NCBI GenBank assembly: GCA_029547805.1
Contig: JAKPOP010000010.1
Coordinates: forward strand, 1 to 64,000
Length of the DNA: 64,000 bases
Source: Deltaproteobacteria bacterium
Lineage (GTDB): Bacteria; Myxococcota_A; UBA9042; DTJE01
Direction of reading: 5' to 3'
Shown here in pieces: positions 16,354 through 25,901 of the stretch. The position numbers and the translations under genes were made by a program. Position 1 is the stretch's first letter. Each line of letters begins with the position of its first letter. The notes below the pieces were generated by a model. The model had not been told where the DNA came from and did not search any database. It saw only the letters and a program-made list of their open reading frames with translations.

Positions 16354-16819
16354 CGCACACTCCTCATCACAAGAACCATTCCTCAGGCCGGACCCTCCGG
16401 CCAACCCCCGCGTCCTCCGGGCCTCCCCTCCGCTCCGGCCCAGGGAGCGGCCCCTGGAAGACGCGGCACCCGGGGTCTTCGCAAACGTCATGCCGGTTCC
16501 GGGGCCCAGGCCCCAACCAGGGGGCAGACACCGACCAAGGGCTCGCAATTCAAGGAGATGGATGGTCCAGATACGGCATTGCCAGGAGGAGTCCGCCGCG
16601 AGACGGGGCCCAGGAGGCGTGCGATCCGGCACCGGCACCGTGCGATCCAAAACGATGACCCGGGCAGCCCGCACGCGGCCGAAACGCCCGCCTCAGGGAA
16701 GGCCCGGGCCTCCTGGCCTGTGGAAGCAAGAACACCTGCATTTCGGACAGTTTCCCGATGCCGGTTGGCGCGGTTCCCGTCGATTTGCGATGCTGCAGTC
16801 GGCTGGAGCGAGGACATCC
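16354..16819. other. 466-base divergent intergenic region
   Basis: Lies between the outer-membrane protein gene and msrB. I see no credible gene in it. It contains a perfect 7-base hairpin at 16386-16402 in the leader of the outer-membrane protein gene, and a weak promoter candidate for msrB (TTGGCG at 16765, 17-18 bases before CGATGCT). Nothing else structured was noticed. Confidence 0.6.
16386..16402 (-). promoter_or_regulatory. Perfect hairpin in the 5' leader of the outer-membrane protein gene
   Basis: GGCCGGA, a 3-base loop CCC, then TCCGGCC, about 33 bases upstream of the start codon. It could act as an mRNA stability element or simply be chance in GC-rich DNA. Confidence 0.3.
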
Positions 16820-17257
16820 ATGCGAGGATGCATGGCCTGGATGGTGCTGGTCATGGGGACCGCATGCGCGGCCCAGGGAAAGGAGACGCCTATGGCAAGA
16901 CAGGACCTGACACCCGAGGAGCGACGGATCCTGCTTGGCAAGGGCACGGAACGGCCCTTCACGGGACGGTACTGGAACCACCACGAGGCGGGGACCTACC
17001 ACTGCCGGGGATGCGGCGCCCCTCTCTTCCCCTCGACGGCCAAGTTCGACAGCGGCACGGGCTGGCCCTCCTTCGACCAGGCCCTGGAAGGGGCCGTCCG
17101 GGAGGTCCCGGACCCTGACGGGGAACGGGTCGAGATTGTCTGCGCCCGGTGCGGCGCCCACCTGGGCCACGTCTTCCGGGGCGAGGGGTTCACGCCCCGC
17201 CAGACCCGCCACTGCGTGAACAGCGCCTCCCTGGAGTTCCAGCCCGAATCCCACTGA
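16820..17257 (+). CDS. msrB: Exported peptide-methionine (R)-S-oxide reductase
   Basis: 145 residues. The catalytic domain carries both zinc CxxC pairs (CRGC and CARC), the SGTGWPSF motif and the catalytic RHCVNSASLEF near the C-terminus, so the enzyme looks complete. It reduces the R-sulfoxide of methionine in proteins. In front of the domain is a hydrophobic N-terminus (MRGCMAWMVLVMGTACAAQG), which predicts export to the periplasm, with cleavage near ACAA. Starting at 16820 or at ATG 16832 keeps that signal; a start at ATG 16892 would make a cytoplasmic protein. Export fits repair of oxidised surface proteins. Confidence 0.88.
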   Translation: MRGCMAWMVLVMGTACAAQGKETPMARQDLTPEERRILLGKGTERPFTGRYWNHHEAGTYHCRGCGAPLFPSTAKFDSGTGWPSFDQALEGAVREVPDPDGERVEIVCARCGAHLGHVFRGEGFTPRQTRHCVNSASLEFQPESH

Positions 17258-17286
17258 ATTTCCGATATGCTACGGTCGGTCCCGCC

Positions 17287-18981
17287 ATGGAGACGACCAT
17301 GGAACCGACCGACAGGGTCTGGCCGGGAACCGCAACGGCCCCGATCCTGGGATGCCTCCTGGCCGCCATCGCGGTGTGGGGCGAGTCCCCGGGAGCCAGT
17401 GCCCAGGTGCTGGCCTCCGACGTGGCCTTGATCGAGGACATCGGGGGCCAGATCCAGAAGGCCGCGGGATTCACGGCGGATGGGTGGCTCCAGAAGGCCG
17501 CCTGCCGCTTCTACGAGGTCACCGCGGGCATCCCCTCAAACCCGGAGATCCTGTTCGTATTTACCACCTACGCCCCGGACTTCTTCGGGGACGTCCAGAG
17601 CGGCCTGACGGTCTTCCAGCAGACCCGGGGCATCGGCAAGGGCCGGGTGGACCAGCGGGCCGCCTACTGCGCCACGGGACGCTTCCTGCGCCACGCGGTG
17701 AAGATGGGGTCCCTGGCGAACCTCCCGGAGGACCCGCTGGACCGCCTGCCTCGGCGGCCGGAACTGGCGATGAACGCCGTGCAGGTGATGGCCCACGAGC
17801 ACGGGCACCACTGGATGGCCTACGTCTCCTACCGCCTGGACGACGGCCTGCCCCAGCACTGCGACCTGCGGGCCCGAATGCCGTCGTCGGAACCGACCAC
17901 GGGCAACTGCGACGGGTACGCCCCCTCGGAGTTCGGGCTCCACTGGTCGGCCCTGTTCGACTCCGGGGGCCTGATGTTCGGAAACCGGATCGAGGAGATG
18001 CCCGATGGCACCTTCCGGTTCTACAACGACGGGGACCTGATCTTCGGCGCCCTGGACCGGTACCTGATGGGCCTGCTCCCCGCGGAGTCGGTGGGGCCGC
18101 TGCTGCTGGTGCGGACCTCCGATTCCCGGATCCAGCCGTCGGACTACCCGGTCTCGGGGGAGGTGATCGTCGAGGGAACGGCCCGGCGCCTGTCGGTCCG
18201 GGACGTGATCGCCTACGAGGGGAACCGGTATCCCGAGCGGGAACCCTGCCACTGGAAAGGGGCCGTGGCGCTGGTGTTCCCGCCCGGGAAGCCTCCGACT
18301 CCGGCCCAGATCGACCTGGTGGCCCGGTATGCCAGTGCCTACGAGACCTTCTACGCCGAGGCGACCGGGGGGCTCGGGTCCATCGACCTGACGCTGGACC
18401 AGCGGGGGCGCGGCACCCGGGAGTGCCCGGCCCCCGGCGGTGGTCCTCCCCCGGAGTCGCCCCCCGAGGAGGGTCCCGCCGAGGACCTGCCCGGTCAGGA
18501 GACGGGGGCCGACTCCCCCGACGGCGCGGACACCGGCAACGGGGAGCCCGCAGAGGCCCCACCGGAACTCCCGGAGACACCGGACCGGGGATCGTGGGAG
18601 ACGGACGGACTCGGAGACGGGATGGCCGAAGGACCGGAGGTCTGCGATCCCGGCGCCCGGCGATGTCATCCCCTGGGCAACGGCATCGTGCAGCAGTGCG
18701 CCGAGGATGGACGATCCTGGCGAGAGGTCGCCGACTGCGGGCTGTCGGGACTTGCCTGCCGAGACGGAACCTGCGCCTCGGGAAGGGGGGGCGGCTGTCA
18801 TGGCACCGGCGTGACGGGTCCGTCCCCCTGGTCCTGGATCCCGTGGGTCCCGGGACTGGTCCTGGCATTCCTTCGCCTGGGAAGATTCCGGCGCACCGCA
18901 CCCCGCCCGTCGAGACCTCCTGACCCCGACAGCATGGCGACCCTGGAACCACCGCATCGGAGAGACGGACGATGGGCATGA
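17287..18981 (+). CDS. Secreted HEHGH metallopeptidase-like protein with MYXO-CTERM-like tail
   Basis: 564 residues from ATG 17287 (alternative ATG 17299). A signal-like N-terminus (GCLLAAIAVWGESPGASAQV) is followed by a globular domain to about residue 375. At residues 170-174 is HEHGH within VMAHEHGHHWMAY, matching the HExxH zinc-peptidase motif. The third metal ligand is not obvious. A Pro/Glu/Asp-rich linker (about 380-450) precedes a small Cys-containing part and then GGGC (C504), a hydrophobic stretch and LGRFRR. This is the Cys / membrane segment / Arg plan of the MYXO-CTERM sorting tail. The stop overlaps the next gene start (TGA 18979-18981 against ATG 18972). Probably a cell-surface protease; substrate unknown. 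Confidence 0.7.
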   Translation: METTMEPTDRVWPGTATAPILGCLLAAIAVWGESPGASAQVLASDVALIEDIGGQIQKAAGFTADGWLQKAACRFYEVTAGIPSNPEILFVFTTYAPDFFGDVQSGLTVFQQTRGIGKGRVDQRAAYCATGRFLRHAVKMGSLANLPEDPLDRLPRRPELAMNAVQVMAHEHGHHWMAYVSYRLDDGLPQHCDLRARMPSSEPTTGNCDGYAPSEFGLHWSALFDSGGLMFGNRIEEMPDGTFRFYNDGDLIFGALDRYLMGLLPAESVGPLLLVRTSDSRIQPSDYPVSGEVIVEGTARRLSVRDVIAYEGNRYPEREPCHWKGAVALVFPPGKPPTPAQIDLVARYASAYETFYAEATGGLGSIDLTLDQRGRGTRECPAPGGGPPPESPPEEGPAEDLPGQETGADSPDGADTGNGEPAEAPPELPETPDRGSWETDGLGDGMAEGPEVCDPGARRCHPLGNGIVQQCAEDGRSWREVADCGLSGLACRDGTCASGRGGGCHGTGVTGPSPWSWIPWVPGLVLAFLRLGRFRRTAPRPSRPPDPDSMATLEPPHRRDGRWA

Positions 18982-21545
18982 GACGCTCCCGGAACGTGGC
19001 GCCCGGCGCCTGGATGATCGTGATGCTGCTGGCCGGAGGCTGCGGGACGGCCCTCCCCTCGGCCGACCCTGGGGAACCGCCCGGCGATGCGACGGGAGAG
19101 GCATCGGGGGACCCTGGCGGGGACCTGCCCGAGGCGAGAGATGTCTTCGAGGACATTGCCACCACGGAGGTCCCGCCGGACGCCCGGCAGGACGCCTCGC
19201 CGGATGCCGAGACCCCGGAGGTTCCGGGGGACTTCCTGGGGGACATGCCGGAGGTCCCGGATCCCCCGAGGCCCGAGGCCATCCACGAGGTCCGGACCCG
19301 ATCCCGGACCCTCCCCGACGGCCCCTGGTCCCGGGACGAGGCCTCCTTCCTGGCCCCGGCCACCGGCCTTCCACCGGGGCCGGTCCGAGGGCTGGCCTTC
19401 TCGGCCGGAACCGCCTGGGTCGCCACCGACTCGGCCCTGTGGAGGGGGCCCCCTCCGGCGGGACCGTTCGTGCCCGTCGAGGACCCGGAGGGGCTCCTGG
19501 TGGGAGTCCGGGACCTGGGGCCCCGGCCCGAGGGCGGGGTCCTGGCGGCCACGCCCGACCAGGTGCAGGAGATGGACGGGTCCGGGAACCTCCTGCGAAC
19601 CCTCTACCGCCCCAGGGGCCTGGGGGATCTCACCCGGGCCGTGTCCTGCGGCGACGGCATCCGGGCCCTGGCCGACGGCCGCCTGCTGGAGGAACGGGAC
19701 GGAGCCCTGGTCCTCGCGGCCATCCCGCAGGAGGTCCGGGACATCGCCTGCCAGGAGGGGGCCCTGCTGGTCCTGGTCGATGAGGGTCTGTTCCGTTTCC
19801 CGGGCCTCGACGCCGAGGGGACCCTGGTCTGGAGGCCCGACGCTCAGGACAAGGTCACGCGGGTCCAGGCCGCCGGGCCGGTGATCCTGGTCGGAGGCCC
19901 GGACCTGGCGGTGGTGCTGTCGCCGCCTGAGGCCCCGGTGGTCCTCCGGCCGGGACCTGGGGCCATCCCCACCCGGGGCCTGACGGCCCTGGCCCTGTCC
20001 CCCGCCGGGCGGTCCCTGGCCCTGGGGCACCCCGTCGGCGCCTCCTGGATCGACCCCGGCACGGGCCGGGTGGACCACTACGCCTCTCCCCGCTGGCTCC
20101 CGTCGGATCAGGTCACGGCCCTCGCCTTCGAGTCCGAGGAGACCCTCTGGGTCGCGACGACCGCCGGCGTCGCCCGGATCACCTGGGCCGAGATCGACCT
20201 GGAGGCCAAGGCCCGGCGCATGTTCGGCATGCTGAATCGGTGGTTCGTCCGGCTCGACGGCTTCGTGAGCCCCTCGGCCCGCTTTCCCTCGCCGGAGGTC
20301 GATGACCCGGCCACCCTCTACGACAACGACAACGACGGCCAGTGGACGGAGGAGGCCGTGGGGGCCTTCTGCCTGGCCTTCGCGGTGACCGGCGACGAGG
20401 CCTGGCGCACGGCGGCCCGCAAGGCCATCCGCGACATGGCGCTGCTGATCGACGTCCCGGCCCGGGACTTCGAGGCCGCTGGCCTGGGCCGGGGCTTCGT
20501 GGCCCGGTCCGTGGTCCGGGACGACGAGGGGGACCTCTTCACCAGCAAGGCGACCCAGTCCAACTGGCATCGGACGACCTTCGAGGACGGCCACGACTAC
20601 TACTGGAAGGACGACACCTCCTCCGACGAGGTGACCGGCCATCTCTTCGGATGGAGCCTCTTCCACGACCTCTGCGCCGAGACCGCCGAGGAACGAGCCT
20701 TCGCGGCCCGGCACCTGGGAGACCTGGCGGGCTACCTCCTGCGCCACGACTACCGGCTGCTGGACCTGGACGGCCTCCCGACCACCCACGGGGACTACAG
20801 CCCCGGCCGCATCCCCATCGCGGTGGACGGCCTGGAGGCCTGCGCCGAGGCCGGTCATCCCCTGGACCTCTGCCTGGATTCCTGGGGCGGAGGGGCCTTC
20901 CTGGACTCGGTGGAGATCCTGGCCCTGATGCTGGCCGCCTGGCACGTCACCGGCGAGGCCCGATTCCTGGAGGCCTACGAGGAACTCCACACGACCCACC
21001 GCTACCGGGAGGCTGCGACCTTCCACCCCAACGTGGTGACCTGGACGGTCCACGGGATGGCCAACTACTGCGACCACGAACTGGCGGACCTGGCCTTCTA
21101 CACGCTGCTCCGCTATGAGCCCTACCCCGACCGGCGGGCCTACTGGATCGCCCAGATGATGGCGGCCTGGGAATACGAGGTCGGAGAGCGCAACCCCCTG
21201 AAGGCGATGGCGATGGCCTCGGCCCAGGCAGAGGTCCCGGGCCTTCCCGAGGCCATCCGGACCCTGGTGCTCTACCCCGAGGACCTGCGGGAGTGGCCCG
21301 TCGACAATGCCCACCGGGTGGACTACCTGCCCGGGGGTACGGACCGGCACGGCGACGCCCAGTTCCTGGCGGTGCCCCCCCATGACGAGATCGCGATCCT
21401 CCGCTGGGACCACAACCCCTACCGCGTCTCGGGCCACGGGGACGGCGCCTCCCGGATGGCCCCCACCTTCTGGCTGCTGCCCTACTGGGGCCTGCGCTAC
21501 CACGGCGTGCTGGAACCGGATCCGGGTCCTGTACCGCCGCGGTGA
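18972..21545 (+). CDS. Large lipoprotein: propeller-like plus alpha/alpha-toroid-like domains
   Basis: 857 residues; lipobox LLAGGC near residue 24, then an acidic Asp/Pro/Glu linker to about residue 100. Residues about 110-410 repeat short beta motifs such as LWVATTAGVARITW and GGVLAATPDQVQEM, which look like two-component-type propeller blades. From about 415 onward is a helical region with conserved-looking WTEEAVGAFCLAFAVTGDEAW, HDYYWKDDTSSDEVTGHLFGW and TWTVHGMANYCDHELAD, suggesting an alpha/alpha toroid as in glycoside hydrolases or lyases. I recognise no exact family or catalytic set. It starts inside the stop of the metallopeptidase-like gene, so the two are translationally coupled and probably act together at the cell surface. 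Confidence 0.75.
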   Translation: MGMRRSRNVAPGAWMIVMLLAGGCGTALPSADPGEPPGDATGEASGDPGGDLPEARDVFEDIATTEVPPDARQDASPDAETPEVPGDFLGDMPEVPDPPRPEAIHEVRTRSRTLPDGPWSRDEASFLAPATGLPPGPVRGLAFSAGTAWVATDSALWRGPPPAGPFVPVEDPEGLLVGVRDLGPRPEGGVLAATPDQVQEMDGSGNLLRTLYRPRGLGDLTRAVSCGDGIRALADGRLLEERDGALVLAAIPQEVRDIACQEGALLVLVDEGLFRFPGLDAEGTLVWRPDAQDKVTRVQAAGPVILVGGPDLAVVLSPPEAPVVLRPGPGAIPTRGLTALALSPAGRSLALGHPVGASWIDPGTGRVDHYASPRWLPSDQVTALAFESEETLWVATTAGVARITWAEIDLEAKARRMFGMLNRWFVRLDGFVSPSARFPSPEVDDPATLYDNDNDGQWTEEAVGAFCLAFAVTGDEAWRTAARKAIRDMALLIDVPARDFEAAGLGRGFVARSVVRDDEGDLFTSKATQSNWHRTTFEDGHDYYWKDDTSSDEVTGHLFGWSLFHDLCAETAEERAFAARHLGDLAGYLLRHDYRLLDLDGLPTTHGDYSPGRIPIAVDGLEACAEAGHPLDLCLDSWGGGAFLDSVEILALMLAAWHVTGEARFLEAYEELHTTHRYREAATFHPNVVTWTVHGMANYCDHELADLAFYTLLRYEPYPDRRAYWIAQMMAAWEYEVGERNPLKAMAMASAQAEVPGLPEAIRTLVLYPEDLREWPVDNAHRVDYLPGGTDRHGDAQFLAVPPHDEIAILRWDHNPYRVSGHGDGASRMAPTFWLLPYWGLRYHGVLEPDPGPVPPR

Positions 21546-21609
21546 CTGGGGTCCAGGACGTGGTAGCATTCCCCCGGGAACCGTCCGTCATCCACAGGAG
21601 GAGGCACTC

Positions 21610-22806
21610 ATGGGACACGTCGTCATTCTCTCGGCCGTGCGGACCCCGATCGGGGCGATGGGCGGCGGGCTGTCCAGCCTGCTGGTCCGGGACCTGGCCA
21701 CCTTCGCCATCCGGGAGGCCATCGCGGCAGCGGGCATCGCCCCGGAACAGGTCCAGTACACGTGCCTCGGCTGGGTCATGCAGGATTCCCGCTTCCCGAA
21801 CCTGGCCAAGCAGGCGGCGGAGTTTGCCGGAGTCCCGTCGTCGGTCCCCGGGACCACCTACCACGAGAACTGCGCCTCGGGAGCCGCGGCGGTCCATGAC
21901 CTGGCCCGCCGGATCCTGCTGGGAGAGGTCGAGGTGGGCGTGGCCGGCGGCGCCGAGAGCATGTCCAACGTGCCCCGCTATCTCTTCACGGGCCGACTGA
22001 AGGGCCAGACCTACGGCGACATGGTCCTGGAGGACGGGGTCCAGGGATCCCTGGTGGACCGGAACGTCGGCCCCAAGGGCGAGGTGATGGGCCTCATGAC
22101 CGAGCGGATCGTCGAGAAGTACGGACTGACCCGGGAGGAGCAGGACGACGTGGCCTTCCGGAGCCATCACCATGCGGTGAAGGCCTGGGAGGAGGGGATG
22201 TTCGCGGACTACGTCCGGCCGGTGCCGGTCCCCCAGAAGAAGGGACCGCCGGTGGAGTTCGCCCGGGACGAGGGCCCGAAGCCCCTGCCCCGGGAGGCCT
22301 TCGCGGCCCAGAAGCCCTTCTTCAAGCCCGACGGGGGCACCATCACCGCGATGAACTCCTCCTCGATCAACGACGGGGCCGCGGCGCTGGTGCTGGCCAG
22401 CGAGGACTGGGCCCGGCGCAACGGCCACCGGCCCCTGGCGCGCCTGGTGGCCTGGCACAACGTCGGGGTGCCCCGGGAGTACATGGGGGAAGGGGCCTTC
22501 CAGGTGATCCCGCCGCTGCTGCAGCGGGCCGGCCTGGACCTGCGATCCATCGACTGGTGGGAACTCAACGAGGCCTTCGCCGCGGTGGTGGCGGCGGCCT
22601 TCCACTTCCTGCCGGACCTGCCGGTGGACCGGGTCAACGCCTGGGGGAGCGGCATCTCCCTGGGGCACCCGGTGGGCTGCACCGGCGCCCGGCAGATGGT
22701 GGACATGGTGCATCAGATGACCCGGCGGGGGGGCCGCCTGGGCCTCACCACCCGCTGCGTCGGCGGCGGGATCGGGAGCGGCGAGATCCTGGAGGTCCTC
22801 GGCTGA
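21610..22806 (+). CDS. Acetyl-CoA C-acetyltransferase (thiolase)
   Basis: 398 residues from ATG 21610, with AGGAGG just upstream. The nucleophile is C88 in ENCASGAAA. The GHPVGCTGARQ histidine loop and the C-terminal RCVGGGIGSG loop with the second catalytic cysteine are present. NEAFAAV, typical of thiolases, is also intact. The enzyme cleaves or forms acetoacetyl-CoA (or 3-ketoacyl-CoA) in the cytoplasm. Length and loops fit the biosynthetic/degradative acetoacetyl-CoA thiolase group, but chain-length preference cannot be read from sequence. No other fatty-acid oxidation gene is adjacent; the next gene is a phosphohexomutase 44 bases downstream. Confidence 0.92.
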   Translation: MGHVVILSAVRTPIGAMGGGLSSLLVRDLATFAIREAIAAAGIAPEQVQYTCLGWVMQDSRFPNLAKQAAEFAGVPSSVPGTTYHENCASGAAAVHDLARRILLGEVEVGVAGGAESMSNVPRYLFTGRLKGQTYGDMVLEDGVQGSLVDRNVGPKGEVMGLMTERIVEKYGLTREEQDDVAFRSHHHAVKAWEEGMFADYVRPVPVPQKKGPPVEFARDEGPKPLPREAFAAQKPFFKPDGGTITAMNSSSINDGAAALVLASEDWARRNGHRPLARLVAWHNVGVPREYMGEGAFQVIPPLLQRAGLDLRSIDWWELNEAFAAVVAAAFHFLPDLPVDRVNAWGSGISLGHPVGCTGARQMVDMVHQMTRRGGRLGLTTRCVGGGIGSGEILEVLG

Positions 22807-22850
22807 CCCCGGCCTCTGGGGGTCCTCCTCCGAAACCCTGAGGAAACGCC

Positions 22851-24257
22851 ATGACACTGCCTGCCTGTTTCAAGGCCTACGACATCCGGGGCCGGGTCCC
22901 CGATGAACTGGACGAGACCCTGGCCGAGGGCATCGGCCGGGCCCTGGCCCGGCGCCTGCGACAGGACCGGGAGGAGGGCATCGGAGCCGGCGAGAGGGCC
23001 TCGCCGGAGGGCCCCATCACGGTGGCGTTGGGGCGCGATATCCGACTCTCCTCCCCGACCCTGGCCGGGGCCCTGGCCCGGGGCCTGCAGGAGGCCGGGG
23101 CCGACGTGGTGGACCTGGGCCTCTGCGGCACGGAGATGGTCTATTTCGCCGTCTTCCACCTGGGCCTGGACGGCGGGGTGATGATCACCGCGAGTCACAA
23201 CCCCAAGGATTACAATGGCCTCAAACTGGTCCGGGTCGGTAGCCGCCCCATCAGCGGCGACAGCGGTCTTCGCGACGTGGGGGCCTGGGCCCTCCAGGAA
23301 CCGGAATCCTGGGCTGGCCCTCGGGGCACGGTCCGGTTCCACGACCCGACTCCCGCCTTCCTGGACCTGCTGCATCGGCTGGTGCCCCCGGAGTCCCTGG
23401 CGCCCCTCCGGGTGGTCTTCGACACCGGCAACGGCTGTGCCGGTCCCCTGGTCCGGACGCTGGCCGAGGGGCTGCCCCTCCGGGCATCGATCCTCCGGGA
23501 GCGGCCCGACGGGGAGTTCCCCCAGGGGGTCCCGAATCCCCTGCTCCCGGAGAACCGGGACCTCTGCGCCCGGGCCGTCCTGGACCTCGGGGCCGACGTC
23601 GGCATCGCCTTCGACGGGGACTTCGACCGGTGCTTCTTCTTCGACGACCGGGGAACCTTCGTCGAGGGGTACTACCTGGTGGGACTGCTGGCCCAGGAGA
23701 TGCTCCGGGACCGCCCGGGGTCCCGGATCGTCCATGACCCCCGCCTCTACTGGAACACCGAGGAGGTGGTCCGGGAGGCCTCGGGCATCCCGGTGCGAAG
23801 CAAGACCGGCCACGCCTTCATCAAGGAGCGGATGCGGGCCGAGGGGGCCCTCTACGGCGGCGAGATGAGCGCCCACCACTACTTCCAGGACTTCGGCTAC
23901 TGCGACTCGGGCATGGTCCCCTGGCTCAAGGTCCTGGCGCTGCTGACCCGCCTGGGTCTGCCCCTCTCGGAGGTCCTGGCGGACCGCATGGCCCGTTACC
24001 CCTGCAGCGGCGAGATCAACCGCCGGGTCCCGGACATCCCGGCGGCCATCCGCCGGGTGGAGCGGCATTTCGAGCCCGGGGTCCTGGAGCGGGACGACAC
24101 CGATGGCCTGTCCCTCTCTTTCGACCGCTGGCGATTCAACCTGCGGGGGTCCAATACCGAGCCCCTGCTGCGCCTCAACGTCGAGACGAGGGGAGACCCG
24201 GACCTGCTCCAGCGCAAGACCGCCGAGGTGCTGGCCGTGATCGACGCCGGGGAGTGA
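22851..24257 (+). CDS. manB: Phosphomannomutase/phosphoglucomutase
   Basis: 468 residues. Alpha-D-phosphohexomutase family: the phosphoserine loop ITASHNPKDYNG (Ser phosphorylated in the cycle), the metal-binding loop AFDGDFDRC, the sugar-binding loop GGEMSAHHYF, and the phosphate-binding RGSNTEPLLRLNVE near the C-terminus are all in order. It interconverts mannose-6-P and mannose-1-P, and probably also glucose phosphates, as in AlgC. It would supply ManC (13234-14328) for GDP-mannose. The GEMSAHHYF loop fits dual-specificity PMM/PGM enzymes. The start ATG 22851 follows GAGGAAACGCC. It converges on the aspartase-type gene with only 20 bases between the stops. Confidence 0.92.
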   Translation: MTLPACFKAYDIRGRVPDELDETLAEGIGRALARRLRQDREEGIGAGERASPEGPITVALGRDIRLSSPTLAGALARGLQEAGADVVDLGLCGTEMVYFAVFHLGLDGGVMITASHNPKDYNGLKLVRVGSRPISGDSGLRDVGAWALQEPESWAGPRGTVRFHDPTPAFLDLLHRLVPPESLAPLRVVFDTGNGCAGPLVRTLAEGLPLRASILRERPDGEFPQGVPNPLLPENRDLCARAVLDLGADVGIAFDGDFDRCFFFDDRGTFVEGYYLVGLLAQEMLRDRPGSRIVHDPRLYWNTEEVVREASGIPVRSKTGHAFIKERMRAEGALYGGEMSAHHYFQDFGYCDSGMVPWLKVLALLTRLGLPLSEVLADRMARYPCSGEINRRVPDIPAAIRRVERHFEPGVLERDDTDGLSLSFDRWRFNLRGSNTEPLLRLNVETRGDPDLLQRKTAEVLAVIDAGE

Positions 24258-24277
24258 CCGGCCATCGGGGCCCCAGG

Positions 24278-25675
24278 TCAGGCGTCCTCGCCGTGGGGGT
24301 CCGTGAGCCGCCGGGGGTCGAAGACCCGGTCCACCTCCTCCTCCCGCACGATCCCCTTTCGGACCAGCAGTTCCCGCACGGGGACGCGGCCGTGGGCCGC
24401 CTCGTGGGTCACCTCGGCGGCCCGGGCGTAGCCGATGACCGGCGTCAGGGCCGTCGCCAGGGCCCCGGACTCCTGGAAGTAGCGGTCCAGCACCGCCTCG
24501 TTGGCCTGGATGCCTTCGACGCAGCGCGTCCGGATCACCCGGACCGCGTTGGTCATCACGGTGAGTCCCAGGTTCAGGTCGAAGGCCATCAGGGGCATCA
24601 TCACGTTCAGTTCCAGTTGCCCGGCCTGGAGGGCGTAGGCGTTGGCCTGGTCCAGTCCCGCCACGAAGAACATCACCATGTTCCCCATCTCGGGGATGCT
24701 GGGGTTGACCTTGCCGGGCATGATCGACGACCCGGGGGCCACCTCCGGCAGTTCCAGTTCCCGGAGGCCCGTCGCCGGCCCGCTGCCCAGCAGACGGAGG
24801 TCGTTCAGGATCCGGGTCAGTTCCAGCGCCGTGGTGCGCATCGCCGCCGACAGGATGCCCACCGGCCGCTGGCTCTGCATCGCCTCCCGCAGGTCCGGGG
24901 CGGACCGCAGGGGCAGCCCGGTCGATTCCGCCAGCAACGCCACGGCCCGGGCCCGGTAGCCCTTCACGGTGTTCAGGCCGGTCCCCGTCGCGCTGCCCCC
25001 CAGGCCCACCTCGCAGACCGCCAGACGGCCCCGTTCCACCTCCTCGCGGCAGGCCTGGAGGGTGCGCCCGTAGGCCGTGAACTCCTGTCCCAGGGTCACC
25101 GGCGCCGCGTCCATCAGGTGCGTCCGGCCGGACTTCACCAGGTGCGCGAACTCGCGCCCCTTGGCCAGGAACGCCTGGGCCAGGGCCTCCAGTTCCGCCG
25201 TCAGGCCCCCGGCCAGCGTCGCCGCGGCGACTCGCATGGCCGTCGGGAAGCAGTCGTTGGTGGACTGTCCCCGGTTCACGTGGTCGTTGGGATGGACCCG
25301 GTCATAGACCCCACGGGCTCCGCCGAGGATCTCGTTGGCCCGGTTCGCCAGCACCTCGTTCACGTTCATGTGGAAGGCGGTCCCGGCGCCCATCTGGAAG
25401 ACGTCCACCGGGAACTGGTCCTCGAAGCGCCCCGCCAGCACCTCGTCGCAGGCCTGGACGATGGCCGCCGCCCGGTCCGCCGGGATCCCTCCCAGTTCCC
25501 CGTTGGCGACCGCCGCCGCCCGTTTCACCTGGACCATGGCCCGGATCAGGGCCGGATGGGCCCGGAGGCCGCTGATGGGAAAGTTCTCCACCGCGCGCTG
25601 CGTCTGAGCGCCCCAATACGCCTCCGCCGGGACCCGGACCTCCCCCAGGGCGTCCCGTTCGATTCGGGTTTCCAT
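24278..25675 (-). CDS. aspA: Aspartate ammonia-lyase (class II fumarase/aspartase family)
   Basis: 465 residues. The superfamily signature GSSIMPGKVNP is present with its flexible catalytic serine. Several other segments decide between subfamilies: FQMGAGTAFHMNVNEVLAN, RGQSTNDCFPTAM, NDLRLLGSGPATGL and GQLELNV look like aspartase (QxGAGT, QSTND, NDLRLLSSGP), not class II fumarase (QTGSGTQSNMN, QSSND, NDVRWLASGP). It would convert aspartate to fumarate and ammonia in the cytoplasm and feed the TCA cycle. A fumarase role cannot be excluded, since no other fumarase lies in this TCA island. Start ATG 25675 follows AAGGAG. Divergent from sucA across 226 bases. Confidence 0.85.
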   Translation of the reverse strand: METRIERDALGEVRVPAEAYWGAQTQRAVENFPISGLRAHPALIRAMVQVKRAAAVANGELGGIPADRAAAIVQACDEVLAGRFEDQFPVDVFQMGAGTAFHMNVNEVLANRANEILGGARGVYDRVHPNDHVNRGQSTNDCFPTAMRVAAATLAGGLTAELEALAQAFLAKGREFAHLVKSGRTHLMDAAPVTLGQEFTAYGRTLQACREEVERGRLAVCEVGLGGSATGTGLNTVKGYRARAVALLAESTGLPLRSAPDLREAMQSQRPVGILSAAMRTTALELTRILNDLRLLGSGPATGLRELELPEVAPGSSIMPGKVNPSIPEMGNMVMFFVAGLDQANAYALQAGQLELNVMMPLMAFDLNLGLTVMTNAVRVIRTRCVEGIQANEAVLDRYFQESGALATALTPVIGYARAAEVTHEAAHGRVPVRELLVRKGIVREEEVDRVFDPRRLTDPHGEDA

Positions 25676-25901
25676 CGTGGTTCTCCTTGCAACCGGTTCG
25701 GATGGTCCGCACCGCGCCCCCCTCGGGGTCCTCCTGGCACGGCCCAGGGACGATGGAGTGCCTTCACGGGTGCGTCAAGGCCGATGCCTCCCGGGGCCTG
25801 CTGCGATGCGGAAACGGCGCGGGATTCGTTGCAACCTCCCGGGACCAGGGGTATCGTTGCCTGCGCGCGGAACGGGACCGGGCACGAGCGGGAAGGAGGC
25901 G

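Noticed and set aside
24278-25675. Class II fumarase (fumC)
   Set aside because: Diagnostic segments (QMGAGT, GQSTND, NDLRLLGSGP) agree with aspartase. Fumarase activity was kept only as a remote alternative.
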